Below the pieces are notes generated by a model. That model worked only from the letters and a program-made list of their open reading frames with translations, made no database searches and had not been told where the DNA came from. The position numbers and the translations under genes are program-made. 64,000 nucleotides of DNA from Nemertoderma westbladi (lineage: Eukaryota > Xenacoelomorpha > Nemertodermatida > Nemertodermatidae). The first letter of the stretch is position 1. The number at the start of each line of letters is the position of its first letter. The stretch spans positions 1 through 64,000 of the forward strand of contig JAUCBJ010004465.1 in NCBI GenBank assembly GCA_032718475.1, read 5' to 3'. Shown here one piece after another: positions 37,084 to 47,530 of the stretch.

Positions 37084-39116
37084 GAACATCGAACCCCCTG
37101 GACGAGAACAGGTCTTGTGACACGGAAATATGGAGGGGGCCATTACCCCCAATGGTATATCCGACGAAACGGAAGGCAACAGGCCGGACGGCAGGACCGC
37201 ACCCAACGGGAGAATCTGTACAGCATCCTTCGAACCCATTGGAAGCACAGGCGATCGGAATGGCTACACTAATCGATGCACTCAAGACCAGAATCGAGCT
37301 ATCACCCATAGAGCCATTTAAATTCGACGGAAGTAGGCCAGAAGAATACCTGCAATTTCGGCGCATGTACAGCAAAGAGATATTAACTAAGAACCTGACG
37401 CAGGCGGAGTGCCTAAAATATCTACAGGTATATACAGGAGGCCTAGCGTACGACATCGTGAGGCAGTATCAGGGCATCGAGGGTGGCTTCACGACTGCAT
37501 GGCGGGCCCTAGACAGGGAATACGGGCATCCGGCCAAGATCATCCGGCAAACCCTGAGGGGTATAACATCGGGTGGCCTACAGGATAACCCCGTTAGCAT
37601 AAAGACGTTTGCGAACAAAGTCGAGAAGGCGTTAATCGTGCTGAAAACATTAGACGCGCCATACGAACTTAACCCATCTAATAATATCACCACGATAGCG
37701 CAGGCACTGCCGATCTGGCTGTCCAATAAATGGAGAAAGATCGCCTTCTCCACCCAGGAGAAGAAGGGTGCTGAACCGGGCCTAGAGGAAATGTCGAACT
37801 TCCTCAACTACAAAGCCGAATTGATCACGGACCCAGTCTTTAGCGAGGATAGTCTGGGGAAAGGGCCAAAGACCGAATATAACAGGCCGAAACCAGAACA
37901 CAACACGGCAAACACATTGCCAAAGCTTAGACAATCGCTGCCATACGCGGCGACGCAGGGGACTGCTAGTCCACATGTAGCCGGGGGTAGGGTCACACCA
38001 TGGAGCGGACAGGGGAAAAATAACAACACAAACAAACATAACCCCAACACGCCCAGTAGGCCGAACCCAAACAATAAGAACAGTAGGGATCTAGGTACGA
38101 ACGTAAGTGCGATACGCAGCACACTGTATAGGGACGGCTATAATCCAAACAACAAATGCAAATTGCATACGAACGCACTTCATCAGACCAGGAACTGCAG
38201 ATATTGGCAAGCGTTGCCCAAACAAGATCAGGTAGAATATGCAAGGAAGAGTGGAATCTGTCATCGATGTGTGGCGGGCGGACACAGAGCTGATCAATGT
38301 AAAGAAACACCAATTAAGTTTGGTCAAGGGAAAGGGCAGACAATGGCGACAAGCACCGTAGGGGCGAAGAGAAGAGGAACGGTACCACTCGGGGTGGTAC
38401 CAGTGAGGATGGTCGGAGAAGGCGGTCGATCAGTAACTACTCTGATGCTGGTCGACAGTGGAGCAGCCTTCACATTGGTGGAGAATTGGGTGGCTGAAGA
38501 GATAGGACTAAAGACAAGGCCAAGTAGGATGGCGGTAACAACCATCTCCAGCAAAGATGAGGTCCTGGAGATGAGAACGGGACGGTGCGAGATAGCAGCG
38601 ATAGCAGCGATAGCACCGGGATGCGATTATGGGGCGACCATCGACCCCATCCAGGTAATAGAATTGATCAACATCAACACCAGGCGACCAACCAACATCG
38701 AGGTCGAACAATACAGATTCCTGGACAGCATCGATTTCTCGATACCAGAGGTGGACGTTAGGAAGGTATCCATTATAGTGGGAATGGACTGCCTGACAGC
38801 CCACGAGAGAATGCAGACGGTCTTCGGCGAAGACAGACAGCATGACCTGATGGCAATTTTAACACCATTCGGGTGGACGCTAAGCGGCCCAATTAGAACC
38901 AAGATTCCGTTTAGGATGTCGGAGACATCAGGGTGCATGTTCGCAGGAACTATGAGGGAGATGGAGGATGAAGGAGTGGAGGAGCAACTCAAGAGACTGC
39001 TCAGACAAGACTTTGAGGGACTAAAGGAGACCGGGGTCGGAACCTCGGTAGAGGATAAACAAGCGATACAAAGCGTAAAGGAGTCGATGAGATGCGACGA
39101 GAGCGGTACACCATAG
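36960..39116 (+). pseudogene. Element 1, gag DUF1759-like domain, zinc knuckle and aspartic protease
   Basis: The apparent start at 36960 is GTG in the wrong place; the true frame enters through the poly-G run at 37014-37028. DUF1759-like sequence (PFKFDGSRPEEYLQFRRMY, AWRALDREYGHPAKIIRQTL) lies at residues about 118-290, a classical CCHC knuckle CHRCVAGGHRADQC at about 435-448, and the protease motif LVDSGAAFTLV at about 496. VGMDCLTAHERM and GWTLSGPI are typical of DUF1758. It would process the polyprotein. The frame is lost at about 39106, just where the RT N-terminal region begins. Confidence 0.88.
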
Positions 39117-39795
39117 GCATGGTGTGGAAACAACCAAAATTACCGCTACCTGAGAACAAGGGAATGGTACTCATGAGGCTTCGTAAACTGAAGCAAACGC
39201 TGAAACGGAGCACCGAGAAGGATGAGTACATCCATAAGACGATAAAGAAGTATGTCGAGAAAGGATGGGCCGTGGAGTTGCCAGTCGACGAACCGAACAC
39301 GGACAGGACCTATTACTTGCCACTTCACGTGGCTCTAGATCCAAAAAAAGGTAAATTGCGGATGGTAGTTGACGCATTGGCTAAAACCAACGGCAAGTGC
39401 CTAAACGACTATCTGCTAGAGGGCCCCAATATCTATAACACGGGAATCGAGGTCCTACTGAGATCCGTGTTACGGAGGAGGATAGTGACAGCCAGCGCTT
39501 CCTATGGTACAACGGCGACGAGGAACCATCGATAATACCAATGTACAAGATGGTGGTGCAGAACATGGGGGCCAAGTCGTCCTCGTTTACGACGACTGTG
39601 GCTGTAAGAGATACAGTAGAGGGGAAAGTGGGGAAGTATAGCGCCAAAGCGGTCAATATGATTCAATGCGGCTTCTATGTAGACGACGGAATGGAGCCTG
39701 GAAACACGGTTAAAGAACTACTGGATACAGGGTGCGAGGTTCGCGACATCCTGAAGGGATGTCCTGAAGGGAGGGACATCCTGAGGAGTTTATGA
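39092..39795 (+). pseudogene. Element 1, reverse transcriptase with internal deletion
   Basis: Two frames are seen. The first (to 39535) carries TIGMVWKQPKLPLPENKG and LKQTLKRSTEKDEYIHKTI, then LNDYLLEGPN and LLRSVLRRR. The second (39541-39795) carries QNMGAKSSSF and FYVDDGM, the YxDD catalytic box. Compared with element 2, the stretch that should hold motif A (the first catalytic Asp) is missing at about 39480-39490, together with a change of frame. The enzyme cannot be active. A short duplicated GACATCCTGA segment near 39747-39783 precedes another frame change. Confidence 0.85.
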
Positions 39796-40799
39796 AAGCC
39801 ATAGAGGACAGACGACCGGAGTCGACCATGGATAACCCTACAACAGCCAAGGGACAGGACATGGCGAACAAGAGAGTAGAGTCTCAGCAGAAGGCACTGG
39901 GGATTGTGTGGAACCGGGAGACAGATGAGCTCAAATATCAACTGAGCCAGGAGGGCGCGGACATCCACACAAAGAGGGGCTATGTATCGTACATAGCAAG
40001 GATATATGATCCCCTAGGCTTAGCATCCCCACTGTTAGTCACGGGGAAACAGATTCTTAAGAAAGTATATAAGCTAAAGGACGAATGGGATACAGAGGTC
40101 CTGGAAGAAATCAGCAAGCAGTGGAGTAAGTGGACGGAGAGTTTAGAACAGATGGGGACGTACAGCATGCCACGCGTGTATTTCCCGGATGGGGACATGA
40201 CGGATCTGGATCTATACATGTTCTCCGATGCATCATTGGAAGCATACGGGGCGGCACTCTACCTAGTACATCGAGAGGGGGCTCATACGCCCAGACTTGC
40301 ATTTAGCAAAGCAAAGTCGACGCTGCCAGATTCAGCATCAGTCCCGAAACTCGAGTTGACAGCTGCAAGATTAGGAGTAAGGGCCACAGCCTACTTGATG
40401 GACACTATTCCCAACATAGTGGAAACACACTACTGGACGGACTCCATGGTAGTGCTTGGTTGGCTGCACAATGAGAAGACGAGATACCCTATATTCGTCA
40501 CAAATAGGGTGGACGAAATAAGGGCGACGACAGAGTTGGAAAGGTGGCACTACTGCCCAACGGACGAGAACCCAGCAGACTTGTTATCGAGGGGCGTGGC
40601 ACGCCACACTTTCTTAAAGAAGGAAGTATTGTGGCAGCACGGGCCACAGTTCCTGAACGATAGGGCGGCCTGGCCACCGATGAAGAAGGTGGACCCGGGC
40701 TCAGAGGAAGTAGCACCAGAGGAAGAGGGAGAAGACTCAGAAGGTGAAGAGATATATAGTCAGATGGCGGGGGAGATCAGGGGGGGCAACCAAAATTAG
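39792..40799 (+). pseudogene. Element 1, Peptidase_A17/RNase H-like region
   Basis: 335 residues. YDPLGLASPLLVTGKQI marks the RT to RNase H linker of Pao elements. MFSDASLEAYGAALYL, VPKLELTAARLGVRA and YWTDSMVVLGWL give the Asp, Glu and Asp landmarks of the RNase H-like fold. ENPADLLSRGV is the family signature after it. It ends in an acidic tail (EEVAPEEEGEDSEGEE) at a stop at 40797. The domain itself looks complete, unlike the RT before it. Confidence 0.87.
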
Positions 40800-40867
40800 A
40801 AGAACCATGCGACAACCCGACGGATAAGCTCCTCAGCTACAGCTCAAGCTGGTACAAGACCAAGAAG

Positions 40868-42284
40868 TTGGTAGCGTACTGGAGGGCCTTCGGGGATTTC
40901 CTCAAGGGAGTTGGCAAGGATGCCAAGAGGAAACCAAACATCGATCTGGAGGGAGTGGCCAAGGCCGTGATACGGTATGAACAGAGAAAGAACTACGGCG
41001 ACGAAATGGAACGCATCGGCAAACAACAACATCTTCGCCGGAACAGCGAGCTCATCATGCTGTCACCACAACTCAATGATGATGGGATTCTAGTAATGAA
41101 CTCCAGAGTGCTGAATAACAACAGCCTCATCATCCCACCGAAACCCATTATCATCCCAAACAGATCGCCGATAGTCCACCAGATCATTTGGAACTCCCAC
41201 AAGTCGATATTGCACGGGGGCACCAACCAGACCCTCACGGAGATACGGAGGACCTTCTGGGTCACGCAGCTAAGAAAGAAGGTGAAGGCGGTAGTGGGGC
41301 AGTGCCAGACCTGCCGACGGGCGAGAAAGGAGCGGGCCGTACAGGAGATGGCGCCATTACAGGCCAGTAGGGTGAGACAGCACGACCCGCCATTCACGCA
41401 CTGCGGCGTAGATATGTTCGGGCCGATAAAGATCAAGGTGATGCGACACACGGTGAAACGCTACGGCATCATCTTCGTATGTAACAACACGAGGGTGGTA
41501 GGAATAGAACTCGCCCAAGACGCAACCGCATCGGCATTCATCAATGCCCTAGAGAGGTTCAGGGACCGCAAAGGTGGGACGATCACAGTGATCTATTCCG
41601 ACAATGGAACCAACTTTGTGTGGGCGGAGAACGAGCTGGCGGAGGCCTTGGACATCCTGGAAGGAGAGGAAGTCAGGGCAGCCATGAGGAGATGACAGGT
41701 GAAGTGGGAAAGGATTTTGGATGCGTCGAGAGACTCGTGGGTAGTTCCAAGCATCTGATGACGAAGTTGATGAACACCCACATGGTGACAGAAGATATAC
41801 TAAGGACAGTGCTAGCTAAGTGCGAGGGTATCATCAATAGCAGACCGCTATACCCAGAAAATGACGACCCAGAATCACTAGATGTGCTGACACCCAGTCA
41901 TTTCTGATGGAAAGGCCGGCGACCATCGACATGCGGGGTGTAGACCCAGATGACATACACTCCCGGCAGAGCTGGAAAGTCGCTAAGGCGATAAGCGCAG
42001 AGTACTGGAGGAGGTGGGTCGAGGAATACCTACCCACATTACATAGGAGGAGCAAGTGGAGAAATACCACTAGAGAATTAAAGAAAGGGGATTTGGTGAT
42101 TGTCATGGACAACACAATCATCAACAATCAATGGAGGCTAGCAAGAGTAGTAGACACTTACTCCGACGAGGACGGAAGAGTGCGATCGGTGGAAGTGCGG
42201 ATAGGGGGTAAGATAGGAGCGAAAGACAGGAAGACCTACAGGAGGGCCGTAGGTAAATGTTGCCTGCTAGAAGGGGCACCATAG
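40868..42284 (+). pseudogene. Element 1, integrase in three frames
   Basis: 40868-41695 contains the H2C2 region (HKSILHGGTNQTL, CQTCRRARK) and two catalytic Asp residues (HCGVDMFGPI, IYSDNGTNFV). Its first codon is TTG and only marks where the frame opens. The frame breaks at about 41690, close to the catalytic Glu. 41620-41907 in the next frame carries CVERLVGSSKHLMTKLM and LTPSHF. A single missing base near 41905 moves the reading to 41907-42284, a DUF5641-like C-terminus (KKGDLVIVMDNTIINNQWRL, VGKCCLLEGAP). At least two lesions, so inactive. Confidence 0.88.
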
Positions 42285-42359
42285 TGTTTAGTCGTCCAAG
42301 TGTTGGACTGAGGGGGGTGGGATTGAGGGCGAGACGCCCTTCCCCACACAAAATATAAA

Positions 42360-43085
42360 AAAAAATAATAAAATAATAGAAAGAGAGTAAGAGTAAGAGA
42401 AAGGAAAGTAATAGTACATAGTACGTAGTAGTAAGTAAGTAGGCAGATAGAAGTTAGTTAGAGAGTTAGTAAGAGTAGTAAGAGGGTACGTAGTACCGTT
42501 AGAAGAGTTAGTAGTAAGAGGGTACGTAGTACCGTTAGTGGAGTTAGTTAGTAGTAAGAGGGTACGTAGTACCGTTAGAAGAGTTAGTAGTAAGAGGGTA
42601 CGTAGTAACATTAGAAGAGTTAGTAGTAAGAGGGTACGTAGTACCGTTAGTGGAGTTAGTTTGTAGTAAGAGGGTACGTAGTACTGTTAGAAGAGTTAGT
42701 AGTAAGAGGGTACGTAGTACCGTTAGAAGAGTTAGTAGTAAGAAGGTACGTAGTACCGTTAGTGGAGTTAGTTAGTAGTAAGAGGGTACATAGTACCATT
42801 AGAAGAGTTAGTAGTAAGAGGGTACATAGTACCATTACAGGAGTTAGTTAGAGAGTAAGATGGTACGTAGTACCATTAGAGGAGTTAGTTACAGAGTAAG
42901 AGGGTACGTGTTGTACCGTTAGTAAGAGTTAGTAGGAGTTAGTTAGAGTGTTAGTAAGAGATAGTAAGAGTTAGTAGGAGTGTTAGTAAGAGTTAGTAAG
43001 AGTTAGTAGGAGTTAGTTAGAGTGTTAGTAAGTGTTAGTAAGAGTTAGTAGGAGTGTTAGTAAGAGTTAGTAGAGTTAGAGAATT
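42360..43085. repeat. Minisatellite with GGTACGTAGTACC inverted repeats
   Basis: Purine-rich array of units of about 36-40 bp built from AGTTAGTAGTAAGAG and GGTACGTAGTACCGTTAG, decaying to simple AGTTAGTAAG repeats after about 42920. GGTAC-GTA-GTACC is self-complementary, so most complete units could form a small hairpin. It lies between the pol region and the extra ORF of element 1. Confidence 0.92.
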
Positions 43086-43601
43086 AGTAGGGTTAGTAGT
43101 GAGAAGTGAGGGGGGCACGTGGGTACAGCAGGACAGACCGTGTATGCCGCACGAGACATACTACTGTAACGCACAGCCCGTAGAGTAGGTCAGAATGTTT
43201 GATACAGGGCCAGGAGGTTACCTGGTGCAGACTAGCACAGTAAGGAGTAGCTGGTCCATCCTGTATACAAACCATAGGGGTTATTAAAATACCTATAATC
43301 TATTATAGGTATTGATAGCACAGTTATAGAATTAAAATTAATATAAAAAGAATCAAAATTCGACAAATTATAGCAACAGTAGGTAAAATGTTCTAGAAGA
43401 TAATAAAAGTAGACAAATTTAGGGAATTTAGGAAAATTTAGTACTTTAGGGGGTAAAATAGGGAAAATATAACACATAATCTAGCGTTCTGAGAGAGATA
43501 GGCAATTATCGGACCATACAGACCATCCTAACTACATCACTCACTTATATTGAGCCTTGGCAAGGCACCACCTTATAGGTGAGCGATCGGGAGCATTTGA
43601 A
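43086..43601. other. Gap before the extra ORF, with a 26-bp palindrome
   Basis: No gene recognised. A perfect inverted repeat lies at 43288-43313: 12-bp arms (AATACCTATAAT / ATTATAGGTATT) with a CT spacer. The rest is AT-rich. Confidence 0.75.
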
Positions 43602-46163
43602 ATGGCGGAGAAACTTGTTAGAAAGAGAAAGGCGGAAATGGGTGGAAAGGAGATACTAGTAGACTTCACCGAGAGGCATCCAGAGGAGAAGACGGGGGGA
43701 TACTACGAGCGGTTAGAAAAGGGTCACAAGGCGCGAACGCTGCAGGACCATTTCAGAGAGGTGCACGAGAGGCGACTGGTCGGGACCTACAGGACGCCGT
43801 CGCTAGACAACGCGATCCTCGAGCATTTCCACTACGTGGTGAAGGGAGACGAGGCGAAGTTCGGGATACCAAAGTATCCGAGGGAACCACCGATAAAGGA
43901 CTGGAAGAGGTTCGTAGAGTACGTCAGCAGGGGAGGATACATGGTCCTAGACGACAAAGGGACCGTGGAAGACGACGAGGGTTCGAGGAGAGGGTCGGCG
44001 GGGTTGGCCAGAACCATACTTCTGCATTTGGCTGCGCCAAATGGGGACATATTCCTGTTCGATCTGGGAACATATGGGAAGAAGAATGGGCCGAAGTTAA
44101 ACCGGTTGCCAAGGGCGGTGCATAACATAGTAAGAGAGAAGTCGATGATAAAGGTGGGATCGGCGATCCGCAACGATGCGGAGAGTATCATCGATCCGGA
44201 GACCCCCAACCTCCTGGACATGCAAATGGTCTACATGGCTATGACAGGGCCAGCAGGGTTGGGATTAGTAGAAAACATAGGACATTGTGGAGCGGTTGCG
44301 ATGGGCCAGCTAATGGGGCTCGTCTGCCACAAGCCAATGGACTGGGGTAAATTCAGGGAGGAGTACGGAGCGGAGTTGGCGAACTCGCTGAAGTGGGGAG
44401 CGAGGCCGGGGAAACAGGAGGTGTATCAATTCCGGAGAGGAGCGATAAAGATATATCAGAAGCGATATATCCTGCAGGAGGATTGGATAATGATAGGTTT
44501 ACTAAACCTATTCATGGCCATGGTTATCGAAAGAGAGCCAACGGCGTTTCTGCTATCGGGATCACCCCTGAACTACAGAAGAGCCTTCAAAGTGGCTTTC
44601 GAGGGTCCAGTAGACCACCCGGGGCTGAAGGGCGAGTCGGTATACTACAACTGCCGATATCTAGTAGACAGGGAGGTGGATACACCATATCAGAGGTGGG
44701 AGAAGCTAGAGGCGGATAGACAAGAGGAGAAGCGATTGGAAGAAATCGCTAGACGAGAAAGGATGGATGCAGATGAAAGAGAGGCGGAAGATAGAGGAGA
44801 GGGCTACGGGTTCGACGCCCAGGCCTTGGACGATTTACAGTGGGCATCAGGGAGCTCAGGCGAGTCTCTGGGGCGAGAGTTGGGGTGGACAGAAGGATCG
44901 CTGAAACAGTCGACATCGGGATTGCAGACGACGCCCATGCCAGCGGGCGCCGAGGGCGATTTCGCGAAGAGAAGGCCAGGGGAACTGGAAGGATGGAAAG
45001 TCACGGGCGAGAGCCAAGGTGGGAAGGGACACTGTGGGTCTACCGGGATACCGGGTTTGGAGCCACTCCCAGCGGAGGATGAGGATGACGACGAGTTCGG
45101 AGAGATGCCGCCCATCGGGAGAATCGGCCACTCAGACACGGACTGTGTTGGCGGGAGAGTGGTGATGGCCAGCGGGGCGAGGGCTTTCTGGGATAAACCC
45201 AGCAAGTGGGCCTGGGTGCATGAGGAGCCGGCGATGGATTTCGCGGGGAGCACCATCAGGTTGGGCGAGCAACCGGGAATGGCACCACGGGTAGTATTCG
45301 GAGAGACGATGCCCAGGCGAGACGAGGACATAGACGTGGACAGAGACGTTAACGTCCAGAAGTTTGCTTACCAGCGGCTCCATAGACCGAGGAGATCGCT
45401 TGGGGTGAAGGACGACTTGGGGCGGGACGCGTTGGTACTCGGCTGCGATTACTGTGGGAGGCTTACTCACCAGGAAAGGAGCTGCTTGTATCGATTCCAG
45501 AAGGGGACAAGCTGCCTCTACTGCCGCGAGTCGAGTCATAGGATGGGAGAGTGTCCACGGTTGCACAAACGGTGTTCTAAGTGCAACTTCCGGGGGCACT
45601 ATGGATGCCAGTGCGACTGGATGGACGACGAGGAGAAGTTTAAGATCTTCGAGGAGTGGGCCGATGTCGGCGTCATGACGCGGCAGCGGATGAAGGCCCA
45701 GGAATTCCGGTGGGGTTTCTTTAATATTAACAAGGAGGCCCACCTGGAAATCATCAAACGGAGGTTTCCTTTTACTTATCAAGAAGTATCAATGGCAGCA
45801 TCGTATGCGGGAGTGATGAATACACAGAGGTATTTAGACAGATGGGCACCAGAGAACCGAGGAGAGTTCAGAGATTTCCTGGCGGAGCATGTGCCACGGG
45901 CCAGGAAGGTGATCCTATGGGACGCCACTAGGGGGAAGCAGCAGGGGCATTCAGAGGGGCCACCTGCGAAGCGATACCGGGAGCTAATAACAACAGCGCC
46001 CAAGGAATCGACGACGGGAATCAGTAGGGAAGTAACAGCAAGGATGAGGAACCTTAAGGAGGAGAAGGGCAAGGGAGCGGCGACAACCAGGAAGCGACCG
46101 AGACAAGACGACGACAGAGGGAAGGAACTGAGATGGTTCCCAAAGACAGGAGGAGCGAACTAG
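43602..46163 (+). CDS. Element 1, extra ORF: possible DEDD-exonuclease-like fold plus three CCHC knuckles
   Basis: 853 residues from the ATG at 43602; the frame is open a little further up but without an ATG. Residues about 110-290 resemble the RNase D/Egalitarian type 3'-5' exonuclease fold in order: GYMVLDDKG, LLHLAAPNGDIFLFDLG, MIKVGSAIRNDAESI, NLLDMQMVYMAM, and KQEVYQFRRGAIKIYQKRYI. Motif I has no DxE and the last motif has Gly where Asp is expected, so if the match is right it is probably non-catalytic. Three perfect C-X2-C-X4-H-X4-C knuckles follow at 615-628, 638-651 and 658-671. The C-terminus is basic. The ORF is intact in an otherwise broken element. Knuckles are certain; the fold call is tentative. 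A nucleic-acid-binding role is inferred. Confidence 0.7.
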   Translation: MAEKLVRKRKAEMGGKEILVDFTERHPEEKTGGYYERLEKGHKARTLQDHFREVHERRLVGTYRTPSLDNAILEHFHYVVKGDEAKFGIPKYPREPPIKDWKRFVEYVSRGGYMVLDDKGTVEDDEGSRRGSAGLARTILLHLAAPNGDIFLFDLGTYGKKNGPKLNRLPRAVHNIVREKSMIKVGSAIRNDAESIIDPETPNLLDMQMVYMAMTGPAGLGLVENIGHCGAVAMGQLMGLVCHKPMDWGKFREEYGAELANSLKWGARPGKQEVYQFRRGAIKIYQKRYILQEDWIMIGLLNLFMAMVIEREPTAFLLSGSPLNYRRAFKVAFEGPVDHPGLKGESVYYNCRYLVDREVDTPYQRWEKLEADRQEEKRLEEIARRERMDADEREAEDRGEGYGFDAQALDDLQWASGSSGESLGRELGWTEGSLKQSTSGLQTTPMPAGAEGDFAKRRPGELEGWKVTGESQGGKGHCGSTGIPGLEPLPAEDEDDDEFGEMPPIGRIGHSDTDCVGGRVVMASGARAFWDKPSKWAWVHEEPAMDFAGSTIRLGEQPGMAPRVVFGETMPRRDEDIDVDRDVNVQKFAYQRLHRPRRSLGVKDDLGRDALVLGCDYCGRLTHQERSCLYRFQKGTSCLYCRESSHRMGECPRLHKRCSKCNFRGHYGCQCDWMDDEEKFKIFEEWADVGVMTRQRMKAQEFRWGFFNINKEAHLEIIKRRFPFTYQEVSMAASYAGVMNTQRYLDRWAPENRGEFRDFLAEHVPRARKVILWDATRGKQQGHSEGPPAKRYRELITTAPKESTTGISREVTARMRNLKEEKGKGAATTRKRPRQDDDRGKELRWFPKTGGAN

Positions 46164-46716
46164 AACTTGGAGGGGGAGATGTGGGGATGCCTGGAAGGCA
46201 CCACATGCGAAGTAATACGAACTCCTAAGTGCAAATTTAATAAAAGTGCAATTAGTATGTACGTATGTAATAATCAATAGAATAATAATCATATAATCAA
46301 TATCCAATATAGTCAAAGTAAGTAGTATAGTCATGTAACCTTTTTTCCAACTAGCTACTGGGACTGGGGACCAATCGATTATAACAGGAGGACGGGAGAC
46401 TAGACGAGACACTACACACTTCACACTTCTTAAGTGCGACGGCACGGAAGGGGAGGGTGAGGTTCGTCAGGAGTGAATGGGATAAAGTGAGTAAGGGTTG
46501 AGATCGCAGGGGAGATAGTGAGAGGTGGTGTTGAGGCGTGTGGAGAGAGTACGGGTGCGATTCAAATGTGGGGGGGGGGGGGGGGGGGAGTAAGAGGCAG
46601 AGTAAGGGACAAAGAGGTCCGAAAGTGGAGTGGAGTTAGAGTGGAAGTAGAGAGAAGTTAGAGTCAGTTTAGAGTGGAGTGGAGATTTAAAAATTGTGTG
46701 AGAGGAGTCCACAATT
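46164..46716. other. Element 1, 3' noncoding region with a poly-G run
   Basis: No ORF of note. A 19-base G run lies at 46570-46588, followed by purine-rich GGAGTGGAGTTAGAGTGG-like sequence. Confidence 0.7.
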
Positions 46717-46921
46717 GTCTCGAACCGAGACGCCAGATGTCTTGGTGCAACATAGATTGGGGTTGCACCAAGACGGGGTAGTAATATCATACCCAGAGGG
46801 AGCGGCCTGGAAAGCCGACTCCAAGTAAAAGAATTCCACCCCACACCCGATAGTAGATCGGGTTCCAGCGGAATTGAAGCGCACTCATTGGTGATGCTAT
46901 CTTCTCACCGGGAAGATAGCA
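46717..46921 (+). ncRNA. Candidate structured RNA: seven stem-loops before the 3' LTR
   Basis: Consecutive inverted repeats are: GTCTCG/CGAGAC (46717-46731), a perfect 13-bp GTCTTGGTGCAAC/GTTGCACCAAGAC (46739-46774), GGGTA/TACCC (46776-46794), GGAGCGGC/GCCGaCTCC with one bulge (46799-46822), ACCCGAT/ATCGGGT (46845-46863) inside an AATTCC/GGAATT stem (46832-46875), and a 10-bp TGCTATCTTC/GAAGATAGCA (46895-46921). They abut the purine tract, so they would lie in the 3' part of the element RNA. Role unknown: export, packaging or priming are possibilities. The pairing is read directly; folding was not computed. Confidence 0.6.
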
Positions 46922-46931
46922 TGGGGGGGAG
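46921..46931 (+). promoter_or_regulatory. Polypurine tract of element 1
   Basis: ATGGGGGGGAG immediately precedes the TGTGAGCGG start of the 3' LTR, the expected position for plus-strand DNA priming. Confidence 0.8.
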
Positions 46932-47530
46932 TGTGAGCGGATTCAATTCCGCCTCATTACCCCCATAAAGTTGGGAAGTGGCGCCTTTTTCAGCAATATT
47001 GGAGATACGAGATTGATAACAACCAATCTCGTATCACACCAATAACGGGGATAACACATACCCCAAAAGCCACACAAAGGGAGGTTAGAGGTCAAACCAC
47101 CTCGAGAGGGCCAGTAACCAACAGCGGGGGGGGGGGGGGGGGAAGCACTCCCACAGAGGTGAGAGGCGTGAAGTAGGTTATGAGCCAATGAGAGCGGGGG
47201 AGAGTATCCACTGGACAAAGGCCACAGTAGTGTACTAATTATACATATATTATCCTGCTACCGGTCAGTTAATCAGTTTACTCAGTCATTCAGTTCAGTG
47301 CAGACCGGTGATATCTTTTACCGTCACCGTCACCGTCACCACATATCATCAATATTATCACTACCGGTACACTGGTATTATCAATATCATATTAACTGTG
47401 CTACTATTTACTATTCATATTATCAATTATCGATCGAATATCAAGACGGTAACAACAAACTTTATATCATTTCAAATACCACGGTGACGCGTAATCTGAC
47501 AACCGGTCGGGATCCCTTGATCCCGTCACA
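46932..47530 (+). repeat. Element 1, 3' LTR
   Basis: 599 bp, TGTGAGCGG to CCCGTCACA. A 17-base G run at 47126-47142 marks the spot where the 5' LTR has the LINE insertion. It is followed by the ACTTC target duplication at 47531-47535. Confidence 0.94.

Larger units (their letters stand above)
15284..47530 (+). mobile_element. BEL/Pao-type LTR retrotransposon (element 1), with nested insertions
   Basis: Both LTRs begin TGTGAGCGGATTC and end GATCCCGTCACA. The 5-bp target duplication ACTTC lies at 15279-15283 and 47531-47535. Removing the nested BEL/Pao element and the LINE copy leaves about 14.2 kb. The order is 5' LTR, charged coiled-coil region, gag-like domain, zinc knuckle, aspartic protease, RT, RNase H, integrase, a minisatellite, an extra ORF, a structured 3' region, a purine tract and the 3' LTR. 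Pol is broken in many places, so this copy cannot be autonomous. No clear primer-binding site was recognised after 16994. Confidence 0.9.

Noticed and set aside
43832-45782. Minus-strand ORFs opposite the extra ORF of element 1
   Set aside because: Shadow frames of 43602-46163, which carries the recognisable zinc knuckles.
46715-46775. tRNA-like promoter on the minus strand (GGTTCGAGAC resembles a B box, TGGTGCAACCC an A box)
   Set aside because: The B-box match falls in a hairpin with a loop too short for a T arm, the A box lacks its last consensus base, and no cloverleaf can be drawn. Probably chance.
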